A stretch of DNA of 64,000 bases, taken from the NCBI GenBank assembly GCA_040255465.1, contig JBDZVA010000008.1, forward strand, positions 36,218-100,217. Reading direction: 5' to 3'. A program made the translations under genes and the position numbers. The stretch is from UBA5793 sp040255465. Its GTDB lineage: Bacteria; Planctomycetota; Phycisphaerae; Phycisphaerales; UBA5793. The notes beneath the pieces are model-generated. The model was not told the origin of the DNA and made no database searches. It was given only the letters and a program-made list of their open reading frames with translations. Below are positions 39,101-47,509 of this stretch, piece after piece (the stretch's first letter is position 1; the number at the start of each line of letters is the position of its first letter).

Positions 39101-42100
39101 AAAGCGCGACGATCACTGCATCGCGCGAAGTGCGGATGATTCCTATCGATCGTTCCAAGGCGGATGCGGCCCAGACGGCTGAAACGCTCCGACGTCTGCT
39201 CGAACAGCGCAGTGGCGCCCGAGTTGAGATCATCAGCGTTGATGAACTCATTCGCAGGCAAAAGGAGAAGGACGAGAAGATCAGCGAGGATGGGGCGCAA
39301 CTTGAGTCACCCGGCGCCGATTTGGCCGGCGTTACGGCCACGATGCGACGGGAGTCAACCCCGGCGGAGTGGCTGGCGACAACTCTGGTGGTATCCGTGC
39401 TCGGTATCGCCCCGCCAACAGATGAGCCCGACATCATTATTGCCGTCGACGAGAAATCCAACAGCCTCATCGTGGTCGGCTCGCCGCAGGCGAACAAGCG
39501 ACTCGCGGATCTGGCGGAGCAGATTCAGTCGCAGATTCCCGGCCTGCCCGAGCAGATTCACTACATCGCCCTCGACGATCGCGCCAACGCAAACCAGGTG
39601 GCCAACACCATCAACGGGCTGGTCAATCAGATGCGCCGCCGCGGAGTCGCGGGTGGATTGACGGGTGAAGTGGCGATCATTGCCGACCAGCCCGGCTCGG
39701 GGCTCATCGTGAGCGCCAACGACGTGGATTTCGAAGTCATCGGGCGTGTGCTGACGGCCATGAATCGGTTCACTCCCATCGAAGACGCTCCGCCGCTGAC
39801 CATCCTCGAAACGCAGAGCGCCTCCCCCAGCCGCCTCAAGCAGATCATCGATCAGATCGTCATCGGGGGCGACCCCAAGCGGCGCGACCGGATCGTTATT
39901 GTCCCGGATGATCCGTCGCAACTGCTGCTCATTCGAGCGGGTGAAGAGGATCTTCAGGCCATCCAGGATGTGGTGAAGGAAGTCGACCGGTTCGAGACAA
40001 AGGAACTGCCGATCCGGGCCGTCAAGTTGCAGCGGGCCGATGCGCAGCGAGCGGCGACGGCACTGCAGCAGTTCTTCGAAGACCGCGCTAGATTGAACCA
40101 GCGGCCCGGTCAGCCACGCCCGCCGCGGCGCATCAGCGTGGTTGGCGATCAGCGATCCAGCACCGTCTTTGTGGCGGCGTCCGATGCCGACTTTGCCGAG
40201 ATGCAGGATCTGCTGACGGCGTTTGATGCGCCGAGCGAAGCGCAGGATCTCAAGTACGAGATCATCCCACTCAAGTTTGCGAAAGCCGAGGATGTCTCCA
40301 ACGTCGTCAGCAGCATGGGCTGGCAGTTGACGTACGACGACAATCTGGGACGTTGGGGCGGCCGCTCCGAATCGCGCGGCAAGATCAGCATTCAGGCAGA
40401 TCGTCGCACCAATTCGCTGGTGGTCAGCGGGACCGGCGAGAACTTCGAGCTCATTGAAAGCGTGATCCGAGCCCTTGATGCGCCCGCCGATCAGAAGGCC
40501 GCCCGCTCGGTGCGCATTCTCAAGATCGACAATGGCGATGTCGGCGTGATCAGTCGTGCCGTGCGCGAAAGTTACGGTGCGTCGAACCAGAACTCGTGGT
40601 GGTTCTATCCGCCCGATCCTGACGAAGTGAAGATCATCTCCGACCCGGGCAACAAGTTGATCATCGTCTCGGGACGCGAGTCGGATCTCGACGGCATTGC
40701 GTCCTTCGTCGCCGAACTCGACAAAGCGTCGCTGCGGCCGGACCAGACGATCGAGATTCTGACGCTTGCCCACGCGAGGCCGAGCGATGTGACCCAGAGT
40801 CTCACCCGCTTCTTCAGCGATCGGGCGCGTGCGGCCAATCTGCCCGACCCCGGCATCACGATGACACCCGCCAATGACTCGGGCAAAATAGTGGTGTCCG
40901 CTACGGCCAACCAGATTGCCACGATTCGCGACCTGCTGGCGAGCATCGATGTGCCCACCGAAGGCGACGATCGCTCATTTCGCCTCCACGTGCTCGAGTA
41001 TGGCGACGCGAACGAAGCGATGCGCACGCTGCGCGATCTCTTCCCGACGCGCAATGAACCGGTGGCGCGGCAGGTGCTGATCACCGCCGATGCCCGCACC
41101 AACAGCATCGTCATCAGCGCTCCCGAAGATCGCTTCAACGAGATTGACGCTGTGCTCGCGATGGTCGATGCGCCTCCGGCCGGAACGGTCAAACTCATTC
41201 AGACCTTTGCGCTGGCCAACGCCCGGGCGGCGGAGGTGGCCCAGGTGCTGACCGACGCATTCGACCTCTCCCGCCAGCCGCCGCGCGGCGGCCGGGCCCG
41301 CAACATCCAGCAGGAAGTCACGCGCTTCATGCTCGATGGGCAGCAGGAAGGGGACAAGCCCATTGAGATCGATGCGCGGATTACCGCCAACACGCGCAAC
41401 AATGCCGTCATTGTCGTGGGCACGCCCGAGTCGATGCCAATGATCGCCCGCTTTGTCAGTGAACTTGACGAAGCGCCCGCCAAGAGCGTGCGCGAGTATC
41501 GCATTTATCCGCTTGAGAACATTGTCGCCAGCGATGTCCGCACGACGCTGTCCACACTGCTCAACCAGCGCGGCGGCGGCTCGTCGGCCGACCCGGCGCC
41601 GACGGTCTCCACCTCGCCACGCGACAACAGCCTCATCATCGCCGCGACGGCCGAGCAGCACGGCGAAGTCGAGCAGATTCTCAAACAGATCGACCTGCCG
41701 GCGAAGACGGTACGAACGACCGAGTTTGTCCCGCTCAAGTTCGCTCAGGCGCAGAAGGTGGCCCAGGCGCTGGATGTCTTCTACGGCCGTTATGCCTTTG
41801 AGGCCGACACCCCCTCCAAACAGAACGTGTCGATCGTTCCCGACCCCGCCAGCAACAGCCTCGTCATCTCCGCTGAAGAAAGCGAATGGCCCGGCATTCG
41901 TGAACTCATCAACAAACTCGACGGCGAAGAGTACGACACCACGCTGCAACTCGAAGTCATCGCTTTGCGCTACGCTGATTCGTCATCGGTCAGTACGGCG
42001 ATCAACCAGGCGTTTGCGCCGCAGATTGAAGCCCGGCGCGGCGGCGATCAAGGCGCTCGCCGGCCCAATGCCGATCAGGGTGGCGGCGACAATGCCCCCC

Positions 42101-45100
42101 GCATCCTCGTCGACGATACCGACGTCGTTCGCGCTGCCGCAGAGCCGTTGACCAATTCAATCATTGTTTCAGCCTCGCGGCGCAATCTCGGCAAGATCCA
42201 GGCGATTGTGACAAGTCTCGACGTGGCCGACTACGCCAAACTGCCGCCGGCCCAACTCATCCCGCTTAACGAAGCCAAGGCCGCCGATGTCGCCGCGACG
42301 CTGACCAGCATGTACGGCGACGAGCGCGGAGCCGGTGGACGGCGCAGCGGACGCAAGTCCGTCGTCATCACGGCCGACGCGGCGTCGAACACCATCATCG
42401 TCCGCGCTGAAGCCGAAGAGTTCTCGCAGATCGAAGCGCTTGCCCGGGCCATCGAGCAGACGTCGCGCAAGGAAGGCATGACCGTGCGCGTCCTGTCCCT
42501 GGCCAAGGCCAGCGCTCCGCGCGTCGCCGAAGCCATTCGCCAGACCTTCTCGGCAACGGCCAAGTCGATGGATGAGCCGCTTGCCATTGAAGTCGACAGC
42601 GTGGCCAACAGCCTCATCGTGGCGTCGTCGGCCCGTCTCTACACGCAGATCGTCGAAGTGGTTGAGGAACTCGATCGGCTCGGCCCGGCCGGAGGTCAGC
42701 AGATCTTCGTCGTGCCGGTTGAGAACGTGTCTCCCGAGGAAATGAAGCGCATTCTCGAATCGCTTGATCTGGACAAGCAGCGTCAGGGGGCAACCGGGAT
42801 TCTCGGCGAACCCCTGAAGGTGTCCGTCCTGCCCGGCCGTCGCGCGCTGGCCGTAGTCGGCAACCCCGGCGATCGGGATCGCATTCTGTCGATCATCGCG
42901 GCGCTCGACGCGGCGCCTGATTTCGCCCAGGCGCAGGTTCGGCTCATTGAGTTGCACCAGGCGGAGGCCGGTGCGGTGTCCACGATCATTCGCGACATGC
43001 TCAAGCCCGGCGAGCAGCACGCCAACACGCCGATGGCGACCGCCATCAAAGAACAGGTGCGCCGCTTGAGTCTGCGCCGGGGCGGCGCCATGGAGGATGA
43101 TCTCGATCTTGATCTCACTCAGCCGATTCGCGTTTTACCCGCCCCAAACGTCAACGGCATTCTCATCAGCTCAACGCCCGCCAACTGCGAATCGCTTGAA
43201 GAAATCGTTCGCATGTTCGACAAGCTGCCCGTGACCGAGGCCGTCACGGTGCGCCTGTTTCCGTTGAGCAACATTTCGGCTGCGATGATGAAGTCCATCG
43301 CCAGCGACCTCTTCTCGCAGGGTCGCAAGCTTGCCACCCAGCCGGGCAGCAAGGTCGAGGGTCGCCCGCCGACTGAGGTTGGCGGCGCCTTGCTCGAAGA
43401 CGTTGCGATGACCGTGGACGAACGGACGAATACGCTGGTGGTCGCCGGTCGGGAAGCGTCGGTGGCGCTGGTTGAAGTGTTGATCGGCAAGCTCGACAGC
43501 GATATCGCCGCCAAATGGGTCGAGCCGCGTGTGCTGCTGCTTCGCCATGCCGATGCCGAGACCCTGGCGGAAACGCTCGACCAGGTGCTGGTGCGCGGCC
43601 AGGCCACCGGGGCGGAAGCCCAGGCCATGCAGAAGCAGGTAGGACGGCTGCGCATCGCCAAACGCGGCGGCCGGCCCGACGAGATGGTCGATGCCGATCT
43701 TTTCGTCCCCATGACGCGACTGGTCATTCGACCGGACAGCAAGCTCAACGCGCTGGTTGTCGTTGGCACGCCGGAAAACATCGAAGCCGTGGGCGAACTT
43801 GTCGCCATGCTCGATGTTCCCGCCGCAGCGCCCAGCAGCGCCGTTCGCATCTATCCGCTGGGTCACGCGACGGCCAGCCGCGTCGCCTCGATCCTCACCG
43901 GCCTGTTTGACCGTCAGGCGCAGACCGGCGCGATTCGAGAGGAGGATCGCCTCGCCATCCAGTCTGATGAGCGAACAAACTCGCTGATCATCACCACGAG
44001 CCCGCGGAGTTTCGCGGTGGCCGAGATGCTTCTGCAATCGCTCGATACCGAGCAGACCGCTGAGTTGCATGACATCCGCATGATCCGCCTGAGCAACGCC
44101 TCGGCCACGATCATCGCACCGCTCATCCAGCGTCTGATGGATTCGCGCCTCGCTCGCCTGCGCGAGACCGAGCCCGAGACGGCCGACCAACAGCAGGCCG
44201 TCATCATCGCCGACTCACGCACCAACAGCCTGCTCGTGACGGCAGGCAATGAAAGCTACGAGGTCATCGAGCAACTGGCCAATTCCCTTGAAAACACGCG
44301 TGGTTCAACCGCCAACGACGTGCAGATCGTCCCGCTCAATCGCGGCAACGCCGCCAAGGTCGCTGAGACGATCCAGCGCGTGATGGATCGCCAGTACGCC
44401 GATCTGCCGACCGAACTCGCTTCGCGCGAAAAGCCGTTGATCCTGACGGACTCTCGCACCAACAGCCTGCTGGTGACCGCCAGTGCCGAGGATCTCAAAC
44501 GGATCAATGAACTTGTCAGGCGACTCGAAAGTGCGCCTTTCAATCCGGCGTTGAGTCTGCACGTCCTTCCCGTGACCGGCCAGCGCGTCGAGACGCTGGC
44601 GCCGCGCCTGGCGACGTTGATGCGCGAGCGCGAACGCTCTCTGGGCGAGTCGGCCGGCGTTCAGGATCGCACGGTCATTGAAGCCGACATCGCCACCAAC
44701 AGCCTCATCGTCGCAGGCAGCGACGAGAATCTTGAGATCATCCGCGGTCTGATCACCACGCTGGGCGACGCCGAAAACTTCGCGGCGACCGGCGCGGAAG
44801 TCGAGATCATCACTCTGCGCAACTCCCGCGCCGATCGCATGGTCGATCAACTCAACGCACTCTACGTCGCTGAGGCCAACCGCACGCGCGGGGCAGGCAC
44901 CATCCGCGTGTCGCCGGACATGCGCCTGAATGCGATTGCCATCTCCGGGCCCGCTGCCGACATCGCGTCGATTCGCAGCCTCATTAACGAGCTCGAATCA
45001 ACACAGGTCACGGACGTGCGTGAGATCCAGATGATCCCGCTGAAGGCGGCCAATGCGATTGAAATCGTCCCGCTGCTCGAAAACGTCCTCTCCGGCGGGC

Positions 45101-46830
45101 GGCGCGGCGCGACGAACCAGGACCAGGCGACGATCATCCGCTTCATCCGCGATACGACCCGCGACAGGCTCGGCCCCAAGCCCGAAGGCGAGCCGACCGA
45201 AGCTGAAGTGTCGCTGGCGGTCCGCGAAGCAATCCGCTTCACGCCCGATCTGCGGACCAACTCGATTGTCGTCTCCGCGCCATCTTCATCGATGCGCATG
45301 ATCCGCGAACTGATTGACGAACTTGATTCATCCGAGACGGGCTCCAAACGGGTTCGCATCTTCGAACTTGTCAACTCCGACGCGGTGCAGATGGCTGAGC
45401 TGCTCGGCCAGTTGTTCAACCTCCGTGATCAGGGGCTGATCCTGCGGCCTCGCGACGACGATCCCAACGCGGCGCCGGGCCTTCGCGATCCGAATGTCGT
45501 CGCCACCTTCAACGATACCGAACTTGTGACCGCCACCGACGAGCGGCAGCAACTGTCGATGACCGTCGATCCGAGGACCAACAGTCTGATCGTCTCCGGC
45601 ACGCCGCGCTATCTCGATCTCGTCGAGAATGTCATCACCGAACTCGATTCCAAGATCGGCACGCGCCGCGAAGAAAAGGTCTACCCGCTGCGCAACGCTC
45701 GGGCCACAGACGTCGCCCAGGCGCTCAACACCTTTCTCACGCAGGAGCAGGAACGCATTCTCCGCACGCTCGGCCCCGACCGCGCCGGCTCGATTCTTCA
45801 GCAACTCGAACGCGAAGTCTCCGTCGTCGGTGTGACCGACTCGAACACGCTGATGATCTCCGCCTCGCCGCGCTACATGGAGAAGATCCAGGGCATCATC
45901 GATGAACTCGACAAGAACCCGCCTCAGGTCCTCATCTCCGTCATGCTCGCGGAAGTCACCCTCGACTCGGACGAGCAGTGGGGGATGGATTTGACGGTCG
46001 GCCCCTTCCGCGGCGATCGCGTGACCGCCTCCTCGTCGTTCGGTCTTGCGGCAGCGACGCTCTCGGGGCTTGGCGTGCCGAATCTCTCCGTTTCCACGGA
46101 CGACCTTGAGTTGCTTGTTCGGGCTCTGGAGGCGCAGGGGCGTCTCGAAGTGCTCAGCCGCCCGCAGATCCTCGTGAACAACAACGTCAACGCGACCTTC
46201 CAGGTGGGTCAGAACATCGGCATCGTCGACGATGTGCAGATCTCTGACAACGGCACGGCTCGATCGAGCGTTTCGCGGGAGGATATCGGCATCATTCTCG
46301 ACGTCCTGCCTTCCATCAGCCCCGATCGGTTCGTGCGCATGGAGGTCAAGCCCGAGATCTCCAGCCTTTCGGCCCGCACCACACAGGTCAGCGAAGATTT
46401 CCAGGCGCCGATCATCGACACCCGCAAGGTCGACACCGTTGTCACCGTCAAAGATGGCCAAACCGTGGTCATTGGCGGGCTCTTTTCGACGCGAACCGAA
46501 ACGCGCAACCAGAAAGTCCCGTTCTTCGGCGACATTCCAATCCTCGGCCTGCCGTTCCGCACCCGCCTGCACCGCCGCGAGAAGACGGAGTTCCTCGTGG
46601 TCATCACGCCGCATGTGGTCAGCTCGGTCGAAGACGCCAAGAAGTACACCGACGACGCCATCATCGACATGACCGTTCCCAAAGAGACCAAGGACCAGAT
46701 TCGCGCCGGCCGCATTGACCCGGCGCTGTGGACCGAGCAGGGCACCGGCAAGAAGAAGACGGGCGAAGAACGCAAGCGCGATGAACAGATGATTACTGAG
46801 CCCGACCCGTCGAAGGAGGAAAAAGAGTGA
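36103..46830 (+). CDS. gspD: Giant GspD-type secretin with about 37 secretin-N modules
   Basis: 3,575 residues in one uninterrupted frame. A signal peptide (HAATLVAFGVASSAHG/QN) and a Pro/Ala linker lead to an N0-like domain (about 65-150; MQFNFKDVPYSDVVDFF). About 37 secretin-N-type modules (about 159-3272) follow, each ending in a motif like TNSLIVSA...IRELIDELD. A single C-terminal secretin domain (about 3273-3506) has VLISVMLAEVTLDSDEQWG, EVLSRPQILVNNNVNA, VKDGQTVVIGGLF and a final EFLVVITPHVVSS. A charged 65-residue tail ends it. Normal GspD has N0-N3 and about 650-700 residues. The domain sits in the outer membrane and exports folded proteins. AAGGAG lies 10 nt before the ATG. Overlaps the lipoprotein gene by 4 nt. 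Confidence 0.95.
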   Translation: MLQHSIRFFLLHAATLVAFGVASSAHGQNEPAPPAQAPSEETAPEAERAAQPPSGAALTPAEPVMQFNFKDVPYSDVVDFFSRAVGLPVIAKVEPPKGALTYFSPESYTYSEALRILNIILQTKGVTLSREGEFLYLGTFDKTNPGPTYLAGTIPGEVTDEQLVTVLIPLQNITANELSERLKSLVGAYGGITPLPQQNAMLITETAGQIRRLQTIVNALDSAGDYQDQVRIFPIKHAQAAAIVDTLKVLMSERVVKYVINQQGQQVKLEEDDLAGLRIQPDNRTNTIISKGPTGRLDTLEDMIAMLDVPGQQGADGTDMTTINLGRISSREAAQMLNELFRSLKGEEKPVVLPLDELNRVTIVGSAISIERAVDLLQEVDGGGDDPVNFARTASVVPLHYAAPNSVQQALKALMTPRQTRLVSTLPSPDGRSLIIVGPTSDVDQVRAIAQTIDVEPADRPREVRIIRLARGDADRVLDRVANLYGREVGSAEADPMAQVDVERDPESNVITLIGRRDAITRWQQLLTTVESALPIERETRQVSVSPGQAGRIAAPLRTLATQLLTPADGSAFVAPEIAPIDALDVILVTALPEQIPMIDSIIKTLDERRARDVQFRVVNIGNADASQILDHANEIYSQQQQADPTLADVKVDHDATAGVLYVVADAPAMNRYMAVLTQLQQTFGTGRDVRLIALQNVNAAKAASFLNDLVSASKSFQGGTIGPAPLVEVVEATNSLLIAAQPSQHQIIQAIVKEFDQPRNGDETVELQVFNLVQAKAGNVAPAIQTLLKARQDAGPSRRPASVTAEESTNSIVVAASTDEMREIESLISRLDSGQSGDQPQVRTVFLKNAQAERVAPMVEQLLRGEKMDQWMRFDFMRRGWQLPDLGPDVRVAAEPRLNAVVVSAPTSVLNLAEEMVRQLDVDPGQIATGPVRSVRVIPLLNAAARDVATNLEAVLNDEPGAGSANPPVIRVDTGSNCLIVRATPDQFAVIEGIVNDLESATITASREVRMIPIDRSKADAAQTAETLRRLLEQRSGARVEIISVDELIRRQKEKDEKISEDGAQLESPGADLAGVTATMRRESTPAEWLATTLVVSVLGIAPPTDEPDIIIAVDEKSNSLIVVGSPQANKRLADLAEQIQSQIPGLPEQIHYIALDDRANANQVANTINGLVNQMRRRGVAGGLTGEVAIIADQPGSGLIVSANDVDFEVIGRVLTAMNRFTPIEDAPPLTILETQSASPSRLKQIIDQIVIGGDPKRRDRIVIVPDDPSQLLLIRAGEEDLQAIQDVVKEVDRFETKELPIRAVKLQRADAQRAATALQQFFEDRARLNQRPGQPRPPRRISVVGDQRSSTVFVAASDADFAEMQDLLTAFDAPSEAQDLKYEIIPLKFAKAEDVSNVVSSMGWQLTYDDNLGRWGGRSESRGKISIQADRRTNSLVVSGTGENFELIESVIRALDAPADQKAARSVRILKIDNGDVGVISRAVRESYGASNQNSWWFYPPDPDEVKIISDPGNKLIIVSGRESDLDGIASFVAELDKASLRPDQTIEILTLAHARPSDVTQSLTRFFSDRARAANLPDPGITMTPANDSGKIVVSATANQIATIRDLLASIDVPTEGDDRSFRLHVLEYGDANEAMRTLRDLFPTRNEPVARQVLITADARTNSIVISAPEDRFNEIDAVLAMVDAPPAGTVKLIQTFALANARAAEVAQVLTDAFDLSRQPPRGGRARNIQQEVTRFMLDGQQEGDKPIEIDARITANTRNNAVIVVGTPESMPMIARFVSELDEAPAKSVREYRIYPLENIVASDVRTTLSTLLNQRGGGSSADPAPTVSTSPRDNSLIIAATAEQHGEVEQILKQIDLPAKTVRTTEFVPLKFAQAQKVAQALDVFYGRYAFEADTPSKQNVSIVPDPASNSLVISAEESEWPGIRELINKLDGEEYDTTLQLEVIALRYADSSSVSTAINQAFAPQIEARRGGDQGARRPNADQGGGDNAPRILVDDTDVVRAAAEPLTNSIIVSASRRNLGKIQAIVTSLDVADYAKLPPAQLIPLNEAKAADVAATLTSMYGDERGAGGRRSGRKSVVITADAASNTIIVRAEAEEFSQIEALARAIEQTSRKEGMTVRVLSLAKASAPRVAEAIRQTFSATAKSMDEPLAIEVDSVANSLIVASSARLYTQIVEVVEELDRLGPAGGQQIFVVPVENVSPEEMKRILESLDLDKQRQGATGILGEPLKVSVLPGRRALAVVGNPGDRDRILSIIAALDAAPDFAQAQVRLIELHQAEAGAVSTIIRDMLKPGEQHANTPMATAIKEQVRRLSLRRGGAMEDDLDLDLTQPIRVLPAPNVNGILISSTPANCESLEEIVRMFDKLPVTEAVTVRLFPLSNISAAMMKSIASDLFSQGRKLATQPGSKVEGRPPTEVGGALLEDVAMTVDERTNTLVVAGREASVALVEVLIGKLDSDIAAKWVEPRVLLLRHADAETLAETLDQVLVRGQATGAEAQAMQKQVGRLRIAKRGGRPDEMVDADLFVPMTRLVIRPDSKLNALVVVGTPENIEAVGELVAMLDVPAAAPSSAVRIYPLGHATASRVASILTGLFDRQAQTGAIREEDRLAIQSDERTNSLIITTSPRSFAVAEMLLQSLDTEQTAELHDIRMIRLSNASATIIAPLIQRLMDSRLARLRETEPETADQQQAVIIADSRTNSLLVTAGNESYEVIEQLANSLENTRGSTANDVQIVPLNRGNAAKVAETIQRVMDRQYADLPTELASREKPLILTDSRTNSLLVTASAEDLKRINELVRRLESAPFNPALSLHVLPVTGQRVETLAPRLATLMRERERSLGESAGVQDRTVIEADIATNSLIVAGSDENLEIIRGLITTLGDAENFAATGAEVEIITLRNSRADRMVDQLNALYVAEANRTRGAGTIRVSPDMRLNAIAISGPAADIASIRSLINELESTQVTDVREIQMIPLKAANAIEIVPLLENVLSGGRRGATNQDQATIIRFIRDTTRDRLGPKPEGEPTEAEVSLAVREAIRFTPDLRTNSIVVSAPSSSMRMIRELIDELDSSETGSKRVRIFELVNSDAVQMAELLGQLFNLRDQGLILRPRDDDPNAAPGLRDPNVVATFNDTELVTATDERQQLSMTVDPRTNSLIVSGTPRYLDLVENVITELDSKIGTRREEKVYPLRNARATDVAQALNTFLTQEQERILRTLGPDRAGSILQQLEREVSVVGVTDSNTLMISASPRYMEKIQGIIDELDKNPPQVLISVMLAEVTLDSDEQWGMDLTVGPFRGDRVTASSSFGLAAATLSGLGVPNLSVSTDDLELLVRALEAQGRLEVLSRPQILVNNNVNATFQVGQNIGIVDDVQISDNGTARSSVSREDIGIILDVLPSISPDRFVRMEVKPEISSLSARTTQVSEDFQAPIIDTRKVDTVVTVKDGQTVVIGGLFSTRTETRNQKVPFFGDIPILGLPFRTRLHRREKTEFLVVITPHVVSSVEDAKKYTDDAIIDMTVPKETKDQIRAGRIDPALWTEQGTGKKKTGEERKRDEQMITEPDPSKEEKE
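36577..45918 (+). repeat. Array of about 37 coding modules of about 255 nt (about 85 residues) each
   Basis: The motif NSLIV-type strand plus a helix ending in LD recurs about 37 times between residues 159 and 3272 (first copy about 36697, last about 45841; mean spacing about 85 residues). Copies are diverged in protein sequence; some share short identical runs, for example CACCAACAGCCTGCT at about 44219 and 44457. Some modules carry long acidic or Gly/Arg-rich loops (for example near 1040-1100, 1980-2000 and 3100-3130). Counted by eye, the total is good to one or two. Confidence 0.85.
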
Positions 46831-47381
46831 GAGTCGCACCAGTCACCCTCCGGCTCGTGCTGCTGACCGCACTCTGTGCCCTGCCCGGCTGTGTCACGGA
46901 GTATGAAGCGGGCCAGGAGCCGCTCAGCCCTCAACCGGCCGAGATTCCCTCCCAGCCTCAATCGCTGGTCATCAATCGAATCGCCTTCCACCCGACCCTC
47001 TACGCGCGCGACATGAACGGCAACGGGATGGGCGACCGCCTCGACGCCACCGTCTACCTCTGGTCCGAGCCGTATCCCTTCCCGCTGCACGAAGACGGCA
47101 CGCTGACCATCTCGTTGTACCGCGTCGGCGACTACTCCAACCCCGAAGCCCTTCCGCTGCGCGAATGGGTCTTTCCACCCGAGAAGTTGCGAGCCGCGCG
47201 CGCCAAAGCCCTTCCCGGTCCATGCTATTACATCGAAGTCTCGCTCCTCGATGAAGATCACCGGGCCGGCGACAACCTCAACATCGAGTCCGCCGACTTT
47301 GTCGCCCAGTTCGTCCAGCCCGGCCGCAAGGTGATTACCTCCGGCCTGTCCACGGTGCACCTCGATCACCCAGGCCGGTAG
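46827..47381 (+). CDS. Lipoprotein coupled to the giant secretin; candidate pilotin
   Basis: 184 residues. Lipobox signal VLLTALCALPGCVTE: LPG/C is the likely lipidation site (Cys22), so an outer- or inner-membrane lipoprotein. The mature part begins with a Pro/Gln-rich linker and then a beta-rich domain (LVINRIAFHPTLYARDMNGNGMGDRLD, LTISLYRVGDYS, CYYIEVSLLDEDHRAGD) that I cannot assign. GTG at 46827 overlaps the secretin stop (GTGA), so it is translationally coupled and made with the secretin. By position it may be a pilotin or a secretin-stabilising lipoprotein (inference). Confidence 0.75.
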   Translation: MRVAPVTLRLVLLTALCALPGCVTEYEAGQEPLSPQPAEIPSQPQSLVINRIAFHPTLYARDMNGNGMGDRLDATVYLWSEPYPFPLHEDGTLTISLYRVGDYSNPEALPLREWVFPPEKLRAARAKALPGPCYYIEVSLLDEDHRAGDNLNIESADFVAQFVQPGRKVITSGLSTVHLDHPGR

Positions 47382-47509
47382 TGCGTCATCGTGCAACATT
47401 TTTTGCGGTTGGCACACCGCGGCGTGCGATGATGGAACAGGCAGCCGAACGTCGCGACCCCTTCTCAATCTGACCAGCGACGAACGGCGATGTTGAGGAC
47501 GGCCCAACC

